A program made the position numbers and the translations under genes. 64,000 nt of DNA from Rheinheimera aquimaris (GTDB lineage: Bacteria > Pseudomonadota > Gammaproteobacteria > Enterobacterales > Alteromonadaceae), in assembly GCF_020531985.1 (NCBI RefSeq), contig NZ_JAJAVQ010000001.1:1-64000 (forward strand), in the 5' to 3' direction. The notes below the pieces were generated by a model. The model was not told where the DNA came from. It saw nothing but the letters and a program-made list of their open reading frames with translations, and searched no databases. How positions within the stretch are numbered: the first letter of the stretch is position 1; each line of letters begins with the position of its first letter. This document shows positions 21,401-31,010 of this stretch, one piece after another.

Positions 21401-22372
21401 AACGACAGTGGCAAAGTGCTGCAACAAAGCCGCTCTTTAAGCATACTCAAGCAAGGGTTGCAAGGCGAGGTGCAGCAAAGTTTAAGTCAGGTGGCTGAGC
21501 AGGGAATAGAGCAAGAACAACTGACACAATGGAGTTTTGGCGCTTTGCCGCGTGAATATGTAAAGCTGCAAGCAGGTTATGAAATCAAAGCCTTCCCGGC
21601 CTTAGTTGACGAGAGGGACTCTGTAGCAATAAGGTTGCTGGATAATCCACAAGAGGCGCTGGAGTCTACAAAAACCGGGCTCAGGCGACTTCTGCTGTTA
21701 AATATCCCGTCACCGGTGAAATATCTGCAGGAATCGTTACCAAACAAAGCAAAACTGGGTTTGTATTTTAATCCGTTTGGCAGGGTGCTGGAGCTGATTG
21801 ACGACTGTATCGCCGCCGGTATTGATTCATTGGTAGAGCAAACCGGTTTGCCGGATGATGAACAGAGCTTTACTGCACTTCGGGAACAAGTCAGAGCGGA
21901 GCTTGGCGATACGGTGGTATTGATAGCGCTTAAAGTCGAGCAGATATTAACCTTGTGCCATGATATTCAAAAGCGGTTGAAAGGGCGCGTTGATTTAGCG
22001 CATGTGCAGTCGCAAGGCGATGTAAAGCAGCAGCTGAGTGAGTTGATATTCAAAGGCTTTGTCAGCGCTCATGGGGCCGCAAAGCTGGATGACTTGATTC
22101 GCTATCTGCAGGCGATGCAGAAAAGGCTGGAAAAGCTGGCCGTTGATCCGCAGCGTGACAGGTTGTTAATGCTCGAATATCAAAAAGCCTTTGACGCTTA
22201 TCATAATCTGTTAGGTAAATTTGCTGGCTGCAAAGTACTACCAACGCCGGTACAAGACATTTACTGGATGTTACAAGAGCTTAAGGTATCTTTGCATGCG
22301 CAGCAGCTTGGTACGCCTTACCCTATATCGGTAAAACGGGTTTTGCATGCTGTCAACGATATTAAAGCGTAG
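18485..22372 (+). CDS. hrpA: ATP-dependent RNA helicase HrpA
   Basis: Large DEAH-box helicase, about 1295 residues, close to E. coli HrpA (about 1300), which acts on structured mRNA and stalled ribosomes. Counting from the TTG start, Walker A GETGSGKTT is near 98-106, DEAH near 195-198, then TSAT, and QRKGRCGR of motif VI. HA2/OB-fold regions and a DUF3418 C terminus follow. I favour TTG 18485 (MSEAAISVSDL): GAGGG lies about six bases upstream. The ATG at 18455 would place the hairpin above inside the coding region and has no Shine-Dalgarno site. Confidence 0.9.
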   Translation: MSEAAISVSDLISRTNNCLLKDQFRLRRRLHKCKSLADEAKQTQLQRITADITRSESLRAARLQALPKVTYPPQLPVSEKKDDIKAAIAAHQVVIIAGETGSGKTTQIPKICLELGRGVAGMIGHTQPRRLAARSVCDRIAEELQCQVGNQVGYKIRFGDHTNDNTFVKLMTDGILLAEIQQDRFLNQYDTLIIDEAHERSLNIDFLLGYLKQLLPKRPDLKLIITSATIDPQRFSKHFFNAPVIEVSGRTYPVETRYRAVSEQDDKDADQLQGIFDAVEELYREPPGDILIFLNGEREIRDTADALEKLKLPHTEVLPLYARLSAAEQNRIFQSHAGRRIVLATNVAETSLTVPGIRYVIDPGTARLSRYSYRSKVQQLPIEAISQASANQRKGRCGRVAAGICIRLYSEEDFNSRPEFTDPEILRTNLASVIMQMLALGLGDIAAFPFLQRPDSRFVNDGIKLLEELGAIPAQRGKGGLKLTELGRKLARLPIDPRLARMVLFAAENGGLNELLVLSAALSIQDPRERPLDKQQKADQYHARFADPDSDFASWLKLWQYLQEQQDALSNNQFRRLCRQEFLNYLRVREWQDLNTQLTQLMQEQGYQQNQQTAGYQAIHQAVLSGLLGQVGFKDSDADYLGPRQTRFYVFPGSHLFKRKPKWVAAAEWVETSKLYARTLAKIEPEWIEPLAQHLVTRSYSEPHWEKKRGAVIAYEQVSLYGLVIVPKRAVLYSKIDPAVSHNIFVREALVNQELGNNEAFLQHNQRLIDDVTALEEKSRRRDILVDEDTLATFYAERVPQWANNRIDFAKWWKQKRSEDKTYLNFDPDSLLSRDASDITADKFPEQWRQGNLTLPLEYHFAPGEIDDGVSLIIPVALLNQIEDQGFDWLIPALRHELLVALIKALPKQYRRNFVPAPNYADALMQTISPQDGKLLDAVSNRLKRMSGVTIPEDAWELSSIPVHLKMNFKVVNDSGKVLQQSRSLSILKQGLQGEVQQSLSQVAEQGIEQEQLTQWSFGALPREYVKLQAGYEIKAFPALVDERDSVAIRLLDNPQEALESTKTGLRRLLLLNIPSPVKYLQESLPNKAKLGLYFNPFGRVLELIDDCIAAGIDSLVEQTGLPDDEQSFTALREQVRAELGDTVVLIALKVEQILTLCHDIQKRLKGRVDLAHVQSQGDVKQQLSELIFKGFVSAHGAAKLDDLIRYLQAMQKRLEKLAVDPQRDRLLMLEYQKAFDAYHNLLGKFAGCKVLPTPVQDIYWMLQELKVSLHAQQLGTPYPISVKRVLHAVNDIKA

Positions 22373-22464
22373 CAGATTTAGGTTGTAATACGGATACTGA
22401 GCAGGCTTTACAGCAGCAGTGGAAAGTTCTATAACTAAACGCTGACGTAGTTGAGGGAGGCGTT

Positions 22465-22764
22465 ATGCTGACAAAGGGTGATAACCGGCATTATTTCAGG
22501 ATGATGGTCAATGCCGAAGTGAAACTGATGATAAATGATCCGGAAACTGGCCGGACGATAGATGGTGTTTGCCGTGACCTTAGTGCGTCTGGCATGTCTG
22601 TTGAAGTTGATGAACCGCTAGAGATGGGGACGTTGATCCGCGTCAGGCTGGAATCAGCGAATGCCAGTATTCCACCGCTGGATGCCAGTGCTAAAGTAAT
22701 GCGCTGTAGTCAGGAAAGTGAAGATATTTATCAGTTAGGCTTGGCATTTATGGAGTTAAATTAG
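22465..22764 (+). CDS. PilZ-domain protein
   Basis: 99 residues forming a single PilZ domain, a c-di-GMP receptor. Both binding motifs are present: RHYFR (RxxxR, near residue 9) and DLSASGM (DxSxxG, near 39). GGGAGG precedes the ATG. It is a stand-alone gene ending at a bidirectional terminator shared with the convergent yceI-like gene. Confidence 0.9.
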   Translation: MLTKGDNRHYFRMMVNAEVKLMINDPETGRTIDGVCRDLSASGMSVEVDEPLEMGTLIRVRLESANASIPPLDASAKVMRCSQESEDIYQLGLAFMELN

Positions 22765-22784
22765 TCCGGTAATACCAGGCATCA

Positions 22785-22823
22785 GCATAAAAAAAAGCAG
22801 CGGTCAGCTGCTTTTTTTTATGC
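22785..22823. terminator. Bidirectional terminator
   Basis: GCAGC (22797-22801) and GCTGC (22807-22811) with loop GGTCA are extended by A8/T8 and GCAT/ATGC arms, a symmetrical terminator between the convergent PilZ and YceI genes. Confidence 0.9.
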
Positions 22824-22834
22824 TTTATCATTTA

Positions 22835-23401
22835 CTACTTTGATAATCGAACGCTAAAGGTTACCGGTACCATAGGGTCAATACGTTTCAGCCCGGCCAG
22901 CTCCTGTAATTTTGCGATACCAGCGCCCAGTTTAAACTGGTTAGTATCCAGCATTACGGGGGCTTCCGTTGCGGCTTGCAAGGTGCTGCTATTTAACATA
23001 GTTATCCGCACTTTTGCATTGACTACCGCACTTTGACCGGCAATGGTTGCCGTCAGCGGTATATCCTGCACCACAGAGTTGCCGGCCGTCAGTGCGGCAA
23101 TACTGTCACTGGTAAGGGGAGCTTTAATCTGAATATTGGCAAATTGCTCTGCCTGTAAAACATATTGCCAGATCCGGTCATTTCGAATAGGGATATTGGT
23201 TTGCATGCTGCTCACAGGAATAGTGACAGAAACGTTCTTTTCATCCCAGCTACCGTTTAGCGTTTGAAATGCATGTGTTTCGGCAACCAAGTCATTTTTC
23301 ACCGACACAAAATGCAGGCTGGATTGCCCGTTATCAAGTTGCCAGGTAGCGGCATTGGCAAAGCCTGCGCACAGTGCTAATGACAGAGCTAGAACTTTCA
23401 T
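22835..23401 (-). CDS. YceI-family periplasmic protein
   Basis: 188 residues from ATG 23401 (GGAG lies six bases upstream); the first ~18 residues form a signal peptide ending AGFANA. The mature protein matches the YceI lipocalin-like fold (TWQLDNGQSSLHFVSVKND at the start, PVTFSVRLSK at the end), which binds long isoprenoid-type lipids. The exact role is not known. The frame has an upstream ATG (23422), but it would spoil the signal peptide. Confidence 0.88.
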   Translation of the reverse strand: MKVLALSLALCAGFANAATWQLDNGQSSLHFVSVKNDLVAETHAFQTLNGSWDEKNVSVTIPVSSMQTNIPIRNDRIWQYVLQAEQFANIQIKAPLTSDSIAALTAGNSVVQDIPLTATIAGQSAVVNAKVRITMLNSSTLQAATEAPVMLDTNQFKLGAGIAKLQELAGLKRIDPMVPVTFSVRLSK

Positions 23402-23478
23402 TTGTTTCTCCTTTGGTGTCAATATTGCGCCAGCTTATCGCATAAGTATCGCTGGCACCATGTGAAAAACTAATGTGT

Positions 23479-24693
23479 TTAATAGATTTTACACACCAGG
23501 CCTTTGAGATAGCTCCCTTCCGGATAAAAACTGGCGATAGGGTGGTCGCTGTCCTGAGCCAGTTTTTCGATAAATAAACAGTCACGCTTAGCATCGACAG
23601 CGGCATCGGCAACAATTTTCTGGAACAAACCGTCATCCATCAGCCCAGAGCAGGAAAATGTCAGCAACAAACCACCGGGTTTAACAATCTGCATTGCAAC
23701 CATATTGATGTCTTTGTAACCACGGCAGGCGCCAGGTAGCTGAGCCTTACTTTCTGCAAATTTTGGCGGGTCCAGGATCACCATATCAAACTGCTTACCC
23801 TGCTCACGGTATTGCCGCAGCAGTTTGAACACGTCAAACTTAACATTATCGAGTTTTGATAAGTCCAGATGATTAAGTTCCGTATTTTTGCGTGCCGTGC
23901 TAAGGGCAAGCTCTGATAAGTCAGCATTGGTTACCGATAATGCGCCGCCTTGCAGCGCAGCAACACCAAAGGTACCGGTATAACTAAAACAGTTCAGTAC
24001 GCTTTTGGCATTGGCATAGCGTTTGGCCGCTGCTCTGCTGGCCCGCTGGTCCAGATAAAATCCGGTTTTGTGGCCCTGCACAACGTCAACCAGCAATGAC
24101 ATACCATGTTCTTTGATAATGACTTCACCACTTTGACGCGGCAAATGCAGCCAACCTGCTACAGCTTGTAAGCCTTCTTTTTTTCTGACATCCACATCAG
24201 AACGCTCGTAAATGCTGTGTGCCGGAAACAGCGTTTTTAACGCCGCAACAATAGCGTCGCGCCAGGCATCAGCACCGGCAGAGAGCAGCTGACATACCAG
24301 CACATCATCGTATTTGTCTATAGTAACACCCGGCAAACCATCAGACTCGGCAGCCACCACGCGTAAGCCTGTTGTTTGGTTTAAATCGAACAACTCGGTC
24401 CGCATCTGCCACGCACGCTGTATACGGCGTAAAAAAAAGGCCTCATCGACGACTTCATCTTTGTTGAAACTCCAGACACGTGCCCGGATTTGTGACTGCG
24501 CTGAGTAAGCGGCATAACCCAGCCATTCTCCTTTACTGCTGACAACTTCTACTGTCTGACCATCTGACGGTTTACCGCTTACCGATTTCACCGCTTTAGA
24601 AAAAATCCACGGATGCAAGCGCTTAAGCGATTTTTCTCGGGTTTCTTGCAATATAAGACGGGGCAAAACAGATGAGACTAAGGGCTGGTTCAT
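23479..24693 (-). CDS. rlmI: 23S rRNA m5C1962 methyltransferase RlmI
   Basis: 404 residues, like E. coli RlmI (396). An N-terminal PUA domain (about 10-85, [12 protein letters not shown]) precedes an EEHEE segment and a Rossmann SAM-dependent methyltransferase with [14 protein letters not shown] (motif I), ILDPPKF (motif IV) and LLTFSCSG, containing the likely catalytic cysteine. It methylates C1962 of 23S rRNA. It is divergent from the quinone oxidoreductase gene across about 130 bases. Confidence 0.93.
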   Translation of the reverse strand: MNQPLVSSVLPRLILQETREKSLKRLHPWIFSKAVKSVSGKPSDGQTVEVVSSKGEWLGYAAYSAQSQIRARVWSFNKDEVVDEAFFLRRIQRAWQMRTELFDLNQTTGLRVVAAESDGLPGVTIDKYDDVLVCQLLSAGADAWRDAIVAALKTLFPAHSIYERSDVDVRKKEGLQAVAGWLHLPRQSGEVIIKEHGMSLLVDVVQGHKTGFYLDQRASRAAAKRYANAKSVLNCFSYTGTFGVAALQGGALSVTNADLSELALSTARKNTELNHLDLSKLDNVKFDVFKLLRQYREQGKQFDMVILDPPKFAESKAQLPGACRGYKDINMVAMQIVKPGGLLLTFSCSGLMDDGLFQKIVADAAVDAKRDCLFIEKLAQDSDHPIASFYPEGSYLKGLVCKIY

Positions 24694-24824
24694 GGCTGAC
24701 GATACACTGTGCTAGACTAAAGGCCGCATTGTAGTGAAGCTGTGCATAAAGCTAAAGCATAATTTCTGTCTTGTCCGGTATTTACCAGGATACGGTGTGT
24801 AGCTGCGAATGAAAGGAGCGAAAG

Positions 24825-25820
24825 TTGGCAACAATTCCATCGATGATGCAGGCGATTGCTGTAGTTAACCTGGGAAAAGACAGCAAGCTGGTAATTGAAC
24901 AACGCCCCTTACCTCAACCCGGGCCTGAACAGTTGCTTATTAAAGTGGCTGCAGCGGGCATAAACCGGGCTGATTTGATGCAACGCCGGGGGGCTTATCC
25001 ACCTCCTGAGGGAGAAAGTGACATTCTGGGGCTTGAAGTAGCAGGTGTGGTTATTGCTGCGGGGCCTCAGCATAAAAGCTGGCTGGGCAAAGCGGTGTTT
25101 GGGCTGGTACCGGGAGGTGGCTATGCCGAATATGCGTTATTGCACGCTGGCCATGCCATGGTGGTGCCTGCAGGCTATTCGATGGCTGAAGTTGCTGCCA
25201 CCGCAGAGGTGTTTTTAACGGCATATCAATTACTTAGCAGTATAGGCAATTCGCAACCGGGCCAGCATGTGCTTATTCATGCTGGTGCCAGTGGCGTCGG
25301 TACCGCAGCAGTGCAGCTTGCTAAGGCGATAGGTTGCAAGGTCGCTGTTACCACAAGTAGTGATGATAAACTTGAGTTATGTCAGAAGCTTGGTGCAGAT
25401 ATACTGATAAACTACAAAGACGTAGCGTTTGAACAGGAATTGTCTAAACACTGGCCGGACGGTGTTGACATTATCCTGGACCCGGTTGCCGGTGATTATA
25501 TTCGCCGCGAGATCCCGCTGCTTAAAATGGATGGCAAGATAGTGATATATGCAATGATGGCTGGGCGTGACGTGCCAGACTTAGATATGGCACCGTTATT
25601 TAAGCGCCGTGGCCAGATAATCTGCTCTACGCTGCGCAATCGTACGAACAGTTATAAAACAAGATTAACGCAGGCTTTTTATCAGGCATATGGTCAGGCA
25701 CTTGCTCAAAGGCAGATACAGCCAGTGTTACAGCAACAATTTCACTGGCACCAGGCAGAACAGGCGCATCAGTTAATGGCCAGCAATAGCACCAAAGGCA
25801 AGCTTGTTCTGACATTCTGA
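24825..25820 (+). CDS. NAD(P)H quinone oxidoreductase, zinc-independent MDR family (PIG3-like)
   Basis: 331 residues. A GroES-like N-terminal domain (NRADLMQRRGAYPPPEG) and a Rossmann domain (HAGASGVGTAAVQLAKAIG) are typical of zinc-less medium-chain reductases of the PIG3/TP53I3 type; zinc-ligand cysteines are missing. The TTG start at 24825 is preferred since AAGGAG is six bases upstream; ATG 24843 is the alternative. Likely one- or two-electron reduction of quinones with NADPH. Confidence 0.88.
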   Translation: MATIPSMMQAIAVVNLGKDSKLVIEQRPLPQPGPEQLLIKVAAAGINRADLMQRRGAYPPPEGESDILGLEVAGVVIAAGPQHKSWLGKAVFGLVPGGGYAEYALLHAGHAMVVPAGYSMAEVAATAEVFLTAYQLLSSIGNSQPGQHVLIHAGASGVGTAAVQLAKAIGCKVAVTTSSDDKLELCQKLGADILINYKDVAFEQELSKHWPDGVDIILDPVAGDYIRREIPLLKMDGKIVIYAMMAGRDVPDLDMAPLFKRRGQIICSTLRNRTNSYKTRLTQAFYQAYGQALAQRQIQPVLQQQFHWHQAEQAHQLMASNSTKGKLVLTF

Positions 25821-25899
25821 TTTAATATTAAATACTTAACAGGCGAGTTTTACGATACTTGTCTGCTTTCATTGTATATGTTCAGGAAGCAATAACGGA

Positions 25900-27366
25900 A
25901 TGACACTCGGTACCATAGGAAAGTCTACTTACAGTAAGTTAGTGGCGGCGCTGATAAACCGTATTTACGATAACACCCCGGTGGCTGACTCGGTATATGA
26001 ACAGGCGCAGCAGTATTTCCGGCAAACTCTGGAGCAACAAGCTGAAAAAACCGAGCTTGAGCAGCAGGTTTATCTGTATGAGAACCGTCAGCATCAGGTC
26101 AGTAAACGCGATCTGGCGTTGGTTGAGCGTAATCTGCAGCAAGCCCAAAGCGAAAAGCATGTGTTTGTGCAAGCGCGGGAAGAGGAAGCGTGGCAGCGTT
26201 ATTCTGCTCTAAAGCAGATATGTCTGGAGATACTGAACCTGTGTCAGGGCGAAGCTCAGGGCGAAACTGCGGTGCTCAGCGCTAAATTACTCGGTACGAT
26301 TCAGCTTTTATCGCCTACCGAAGGCAAGCACGTTGCCAGTAGCAATCAGAAAAGCAAACATCTTTATAAAGCGGTATTGTCTCTGCGTTTACTGGATAAA
26401 CTGCTAGCAGACGGTGAATTGCACAATGCTTATGTGCAGCAGCGTTACAACGCGTCAAAAGGCACTGTGGCAGAGGACGAGTATCAGCCGTTTCGTGATG
26501 ATGTACAGATCCCGCTGCTGATGGCGGCGTTACTGCAGGATATCGGCAGTTGCCATCCGGATGCTTTGGCTATTTTAAAAGGGCCTGATGGCAACGCTGA
26601 CGAGTTCCGGGTGCTGGATAATGATGAACGGATGGCGTTATTGCAAATCAGCTACCGCGAAAGTCTGAAGTTTGTCACCCAAGGCCTTGGACTTGGCAGA
26701 TATACCGGTAACTCTAAAGCGGAGCGGGACAGTTTTATTAAACTGGAAGCCGAGCGACAAAACTTCATGTTGTCATTGCTTAAAAGCGCTATAAAACCTG
26801 AGCATGGTATCGGCAATTTATTGAAAATTCCGCAGATCTATACCTCAGTAGTGTTATCAACGAAAAGTAGTTTTGCTTATGACACCTTACCTAAAGTGAC
26901 ACTGGTGTTAGAGAAAGGCGTAGAAAAAGGCGTGTACAGTAAAGTCGCGGTAGATGCGCTGATCAGTATTACCGGTGTGTTTCCGCAAGGTTTTGGCGTC
27001 ACCTACATACCGAAAGACTCTGACCGGCAGGATATGGATCGCTACGAGTATGCCATTGTAACGGGCTTGTATCCGGCTGACATCAAACAGCCAATATGTC
27101 GTATGGTGACCCGAAACTTAACTTACAACGTTTCTGCACAGGGGTGTGTGATAAGTGCAGAGAATAATCTTTATTATCCGCAAGCACGGAAAAAGCTGGA
27201 GAAAATCAGTGAAGAGCGACTGCTTGAAATTCTAAGCAAGTTGGTATCAAATTTTGAAGAGCGTAAAAACATGCCATTGTTGCCCAAGTGCTGGCATCCG
27301 GATGAGTACTTTTCTTATCTTAAAAACCAGAATCTGTGGAATAAAGTGGTGATGCACAGTAACTAA
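25900..27366 (+). CDS. Conserved protein with degenerate HD-GYP-like domain
   Basis: 488 residues, no signal peptide or membrane segment. Residues 35-105 look like a coiled coil rich in Gln and Glu. Residues 205-235 read AALLQDIGSCHPDALAI, which lines up with the metal-binding AALLHDIGK-x-IPD of HD-GYP phosphodiesterases but with His to Gln (Q213) and Lys to Ser, so catalysis is unlikely. The C-terminal half (about 310-450) has FPQGFGVTYIPKDSDRQD and NLYYPQARKKLEK; its shape recalls HD-GYP C-terminal regions. Function unknown; a non-catalytic c-di-GMP or scaffold role is only a guess. Confidence 0.7.
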   Translation: MTLGTIGKSTYSKLVAALINRIYDNTPVADSVYEQAQQYFRQTLEQQAEKTELEQQVYLYENRQHQVSKRDLALVERNLQQAQSEKHVFVQAREEEAWQRYSALKQICLEILNLCQGEAQGETAVLSAKLLGTIQLLSPTEGKHVASSNQKSKHLYKAVLSLRLLDKLLADGELHNAYVQQRYNASKGTVAEDEYQPFRDDVQIPLLMAALLQDIGSCHPDALAILKGPDGNADEFRVLDNDERMALLQISYRESLKFVTQGLGLGRYTGNSKAERDSFIKLEAERQNFMLSLLKSAIKPEHGIGNLLKIPQIYTSVVLSTKSSFAYDTLPKVTLVLEKGVEKGVYSKVAVDALISITGVFPQGFGVTYIPKDSDRQDMDRYEYAIVTGLYPADIKQPICRMVTRNLTYNVSAQGCVISAENNLYYPQARKKLEKISEERLLEILSKLVSNFEERKNMPLLPKCWHPDEYFSYLKNQNLWNKVVMHSN

Positions 27367-27370
27367 GAGA

Positions 27371-27394
27371 AGCGGCCTTAATCACTGGGCCGCT
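27371..27394 (+). terminator. Possible terminator between convergent genes
   Basis: AGCGGCC (27371-27377) and GGCCGCT (27388-27394) flank a ten-base loop and are followed by GTGTTT. The right part lies inside the 3' end of the convergent MFS gene. The T-tract is weak. Confidence 0.4.
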
Positions 27395-28787
27395 GTGTTT
27401 CTGTGTCGCTGTCAGCCGCAGAGGGGGCATCAAAACCATCGTCCGGTGTTAGCTGTTCAATATCTTCATCGTAGCCCGCCGGCACCTGCTGTCTGGTAGC
27501 AACAAAGTCTTCATCAAGCATTTGTGCTGCCACCGTGTCTTCATCCACACGCGGGTCAAGTGCAGCGGCAAGAGGGGAAGACACTAAATCGCCCGAGCCC
27601 ATTTTAAACTGCGCATTTTGCTGCTCGTCCATCATCCGCTTTACTTGCTTTTGCGTGTAATTGACTCTTAGCAGGCGCAGGAACAGCGTAAACGCGCAAC
27701 AACTGATAAAGGCATACAACATCGAAGGGCCAATCAGCTGCATTAATGTCGACGCGAGCAGTGGCCCAAAGCAAGCCCCCAGACCAAAGGTAAGTAATAC
27801 TGTGGCTGAAAGTGCCACCCTGTCGTTTTGCTCAACATTCTGATTCGCAAACGCAGATGCGATGGGGTATAGCGTAAAAGCCAGCACGCCATAGCAAAAT
27901 GTTGCGATCAGCAGCATGATGCCAGTCAGCGGCAGTATCGAGATCAGTAGCGTAAGTATCGTCAGGGCTGCAGCATTAAACCGTAAAATGCGGCTACGCG
28001 GTATACGATCTGAAATCTTGCCCATAGGCCACTGAGCCAGTAACCCTGCCAGGATAGTGACCGACATAAATAACGTCACTTCTTCTGTCGGCATCCCTTT
28101 ACTGGCGGCGTAAGCGGGTGCCAAACCATAAAAAGATCCTGCCATCAACCCGGCTACGGTAATTGCCGTCAGTGACTGCGGCACTTGCTTCCAAAATACA
28201 AAAATTTTAAGCGGCGCCGGCTGCAAAGGCGCTGGGTGAATGCGGGTGGTTAGTGCAATGGGCACTATACATAGCGAATAACACATGCTGATAATCAGTA
28301 GTGGCGCTATACCCAAATCAGGGAACTGGCTTAGCATCAGTTGCCCGCCAATCATGCCGAGGTAAGAGGTAATCATGTAAAACGCAAACACCGTGCCGCG
28401 CTGCGAACTTTCGGTCTGTTCGTTCAGCCAGCTTTCCAACACCATGTACTGGCACATCATGCCCATACCGACGATGACCCGCATCACCAGCCAGATTTCC
28501 AGCTGCGACGTTAATACATGTGTCATGGCACAGGCACTGACGATAGCGGCGCTGGCCACAAAAGCCCGGATATGTCCTACTCTGGCAATAACCTTATGAC
28601 CCAGTTTAGAGCCCAGCACCAATCCGAGGTAATAACATGACATCAGAGCACCAATCCAGACAGAGTCAACCTGCTGCTGAGCCAGTGATAAGCCGAGGTA
28701 GGTTGACAGTGAGCCCTGCGCAACCAACATCAGCAAGGTCGTCAGAAATAATGCGGTGAAACTGCGGTAAGGGTGTTTACTGGTCAT
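27378..28787 (-). CDS. MFS transporter, YcaD-like
   Basis: 469 residues with about 12 hydrophobic segments (for example ALFLTTLLMLVAQG, VIVGMGMMCQYMVLESW, ATFCYGVLAFTLYPIASAFA). The WLNEQT segment after TM4 and overall layout resemble the YcaD group of major facilitator transporters, whose substrate is not settled. The last ~85 residues form an acidic cytoplasmic tail (DPRVDEDTVAAQ, DEDIEQL), longer than in E. coli YcaD. It is separated from metG by a terminator and so is probably transcribed alone. Confidence 0.85.
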   Translation of the reverse strand: MTSKHPYRSFTALFLTTLLMLVAQGSLSTYLGLSLAQQQVDSVWIGALMSCYYLGLVLGSKLGHKVIARVGHIRAFVASAAIVSACAMTHVLTSQLEIWLVMRVIVGMGMMCQYMVLESWLNEQTESSQRGTVFAFYMITSYLGMIGGQLMLSQFPDLGIAPLLIISMCYSLCIVPIALTTRIHPAPLQPAPLKIFVFWKQVPQSLTAITVAGLMAGSFYGLAPAYAASKGMPTEEVTLFMSVTILAGLLAQWPMGKISDRIPRSRILRFNAAALTILTLLISILPLTGIMLLIATFCYGVLAFTLYPIASAFANQNVEQNDRVALSATVLLTFGLGACFGPLLASTLMQLIGPSMLYAFISCCAFTLFLRLLRVNYTQKQVKRMMDEQQNAQFKMGSGDLVSSPLAAALDPRVDEDTVAAQMLDEDFVATRQQVPAGYDEDIEQLTPDDGFDAPSAADSDTETQRPSD

Positions 28788-28798
28788 CCTTTGCCTTT

Positions 28799-28826
28799 CA
28801 AAAAAGCAGGCAGCCCAGGCTGCCTG
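28799..28826 (-). terminator. Terminator after metG
   Basis: On the minus strand CAGGCAGCC and GGCTGCCTG (28807-28815, 28818-28826) form a nine-base stem with a two-base gap, followed by CTTTTTTG. It lies six bases past the metG stop. Confidence 0.88.
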
Positions 28827-28831
28827 AATAA

Positions 28832-30880
28832 TTATTTGACGCGCATACCCGGTTCAGCGCCATCATCAGGTGACAGAATAAATAACTCACTGCCACCGGG
28901 GCCGGCGGCCAGCACCATGCCTTCAGATAAACCAAAACGCATTTTTCGTGGTGCCAGGTTGGCAACCATGACGGTAAGGCGGCCTTCAAGCTGCTCCGGA
29001 CTGTAGGCAGCTTTTATCCCGGCAAAGACCTGGCGCACTTCACCGGCGCCGATATCAAGCTGCAGTTGCACCAGTTTGTCGGCACCTTCAACAGCTTCAG
29101 CTTTAATAATACGGGCAACGCGCAGGTCAATTTTGGCGAAGTCATCAATACTGATAGTCTCTGCAATCGGTTCGCGCTCGCCGCTGGCGGGCTTTTCTGT
29201 TTTTGCTGCTTTTGTAGCCGGTTCTTCCGCAGCCGGTTGCAAATTCTCTTTTGATGCTTCCAGCATGGCGGCTACTTTTGCCGGCTCAACCCGTTGCATT
29301 AAAGCTTTAAACGGATTAATCGCATGATTGGTCAACGGCTGCTGATAGTTACTCCAGCTCAGCTCACTGTTTAAAAAGGCTTCAGTTTCGCTGGCCATTA
29401 CCGGTAAAACAGGCTTTAAGTAATGCATCAATACGCGGAACAGGTTAATGCCCATTGAGCAAACGTCATGCGCTTCCTGTTGCTTACTGTCATCTTTAAC
29501 CAGCACCCAGGGCGCTTTGGCATCGATGTACTGGTTGGCTTTATCTGCCAGCGCCATAATGTCACGGATAGCACGGGCAAACTCCCGCTTTTCGAAGCTG
29601 TCGGCGATGCTTTCGCCTGCTGCGGTAAATTCGGCCAGCAGCTCAGGTTCAGCCACGTTTGCAGATAATTTGCCATCATAGCGTTTGGTGATAAAACCGG
29701 CACAGCGGCTGGCAATATTGACTACTTTGCCGACTAAATCTGCATTTACTTTCTGGCTGAAATCATCCAGGTTTAAATCGAGATCGGTGATGCTGCTGCT
29801 GAGTTTTGACGCAAAGTAGTAGCGCAGGTATTCCGGGTTTAAATGATCCAGATAAGTGCGGGCTTTAATGAAAGTGCCGCGCGATTTTGACATCTTGGCG
29901 CCATTTACCGTGACGAAGCCGTGCGCGAAAATAGCATTAGGTTTACGCATACCGGCGCCATGCAGCATAGCTGGCCAGAACAGGCTGTGGAAATAAATGA
30001 TGTCTTTACCGATAAAGTGATAAACCTCGGCGTCTGAATCCAACTGCCAGAAGCTGTCAAAGTCGATACCTTTTTTATCGCACAGATTTTTAAAGCTGGC
30101 CAGATAGCCGATAGGCGCGTCCAGCCAGACATAGAAAAACTTGCCAGGCGCCCCGGGAATTTCAAAACCGAAATAGGGCGCATCACGGCTGATGTCCCAC
30201 ATTTGCAGGCCGTCTTTAAACCATTCCTGCAGTTTATTCGCCATCTCGTCTTGCAGGCTGCCGCTGCGGGTCCAGTCTTGTAGCATCTGGCCAAAAGCGG
30301 GTAAATCAAAGAAATAATGCTCAGAATCTTTCAGTACCGGCGTGGCCCCTGATACCACAGAGCGGGCGTTTTTCACTTCTGTCGGGCTGTAAGTTGCACC
30401 ACAGACATCACAGCTGTCACCGTTCTGATCCAGTGCGCCGCATTTGGGGCAATCGCCTTTAACGAAGCGGTCAGGTAAAAACATCTGCTTTTGCGGGTCG
30501 AACAGCTGGCTGATGGTTTTGCGTTTGATATAACCACCGGCATTAAGTTTGTTGTAAATTTGGCTGGCAAATTCACGGTTTTCGTCGCTGTGTGTCGAAT
30601 GGTAATTGTCAAAGCCAATAGCAAAACCGGCAAAGTCAGCCTGGTGTTCAATATTGGTTTTGGCAATCATTTGCTCCGATGTAATGCCTTGTTCTTGCGC
30701 TTTGAGCATAATAGGTGTGCCATGCGCATCGTCAGCACAGACGTAATAACATTCATGGCCACGGGCTTTTTGAAATCTGGCCCAGATATCCGTTTGAATG
30801 TATTCCAGTAAGTGACCGAGGTGGATAGGGCCATTGGCATAGGGTAAAGCGCTGGTTACAAGAATTTTCCGTGTCGACAT
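28832..30880 (-). CDS. metG: Methionyl-tRNA synthetase
   Basis: Class I aminoacyl-tRNA synthetase, 682 residues (MetG1 type). The signature HIGH reads HLGH (20-23) and KMSKS is present (AKMSKSRG). A zinc knuckle CPKCG...CDVCG sits in the connective domain. The anticodon-binding helices follow, and the C terminus (from about 580, [14 protein letters not shown]) is the Trbp111/EMAP-II-like tRNA-binding and dimerisation domain, joined by an Ala/Lys/Glu-rich linker. It is divergent from mrp, a neighbourhood also found in E. coli. Confidence 0.98.
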   Translation of the reverse strand: MSTRKILVTSALPYANGPIHLGHLLEYIQTDIWARFQKARGHECYYVCADDAHGTPIMLKAQEQGITSEQMIAKTNIEHQADFAGFAIGFDNYHSTHSDENREFASQIYNKLNAGGYIKRKTISQLFDPQKQMFLPDRFVKGDCPKCGALDQNGDSCDVCGATYSPTEVKNARSVVSGATPVLKDSEHYFFDLPAFGQMLQDWTRSGSLQDEMANKLQEWFKDGLQMWDISRDAPYFGFEIPGAPGKFFYVWLDAPIGYLASFKNLCDKKGIDFDSFWQLDSDAEVYHFIGKDIIYFHSLFWPAMLHGAGMRKPNAIFAHGFVTVNGAKMSKSRGTFIKARTYLDHLNPEYLRYYFASKLSSSITDLDLNLDDFSQKVNADLVGKVVNIASRCAGFITKRYDGKLSANVAEPELLAEFTAAGESIADSFEKREFARAIRDIMALADKANQYIDAKAPWVLVKDDSKQQEAHDVCSMGINLFRVLMHYLKPVLPVMASETEAFLNSELSWSNYQQPLTNHAINPFKALMQRVEPAKVAAMLEASKENLQPAAEEPATKAAKTEKPASGEREPIAETISIDDFAKIDLRVARIIKAEAVEGADKLVQLQLDIGAGEVRQVFAGIKAAYSPEQLEGRLTVMVANLAPRKMRFGLSEGMVLAAGPGGSELFILSPDDGAEPGMRVK

Positions 30881-31010
30881 TAAACGATGCTCTTATACAT
30901 AAATAACTGAAAAAATTTCGCTAAATGATACACTAGCTGCCATCGATCCGCACCCGCCATCCGGTGGATCCGGTAAAAAAACGCATTAAAATCTGATTCT
31001 GGGATCTCTG

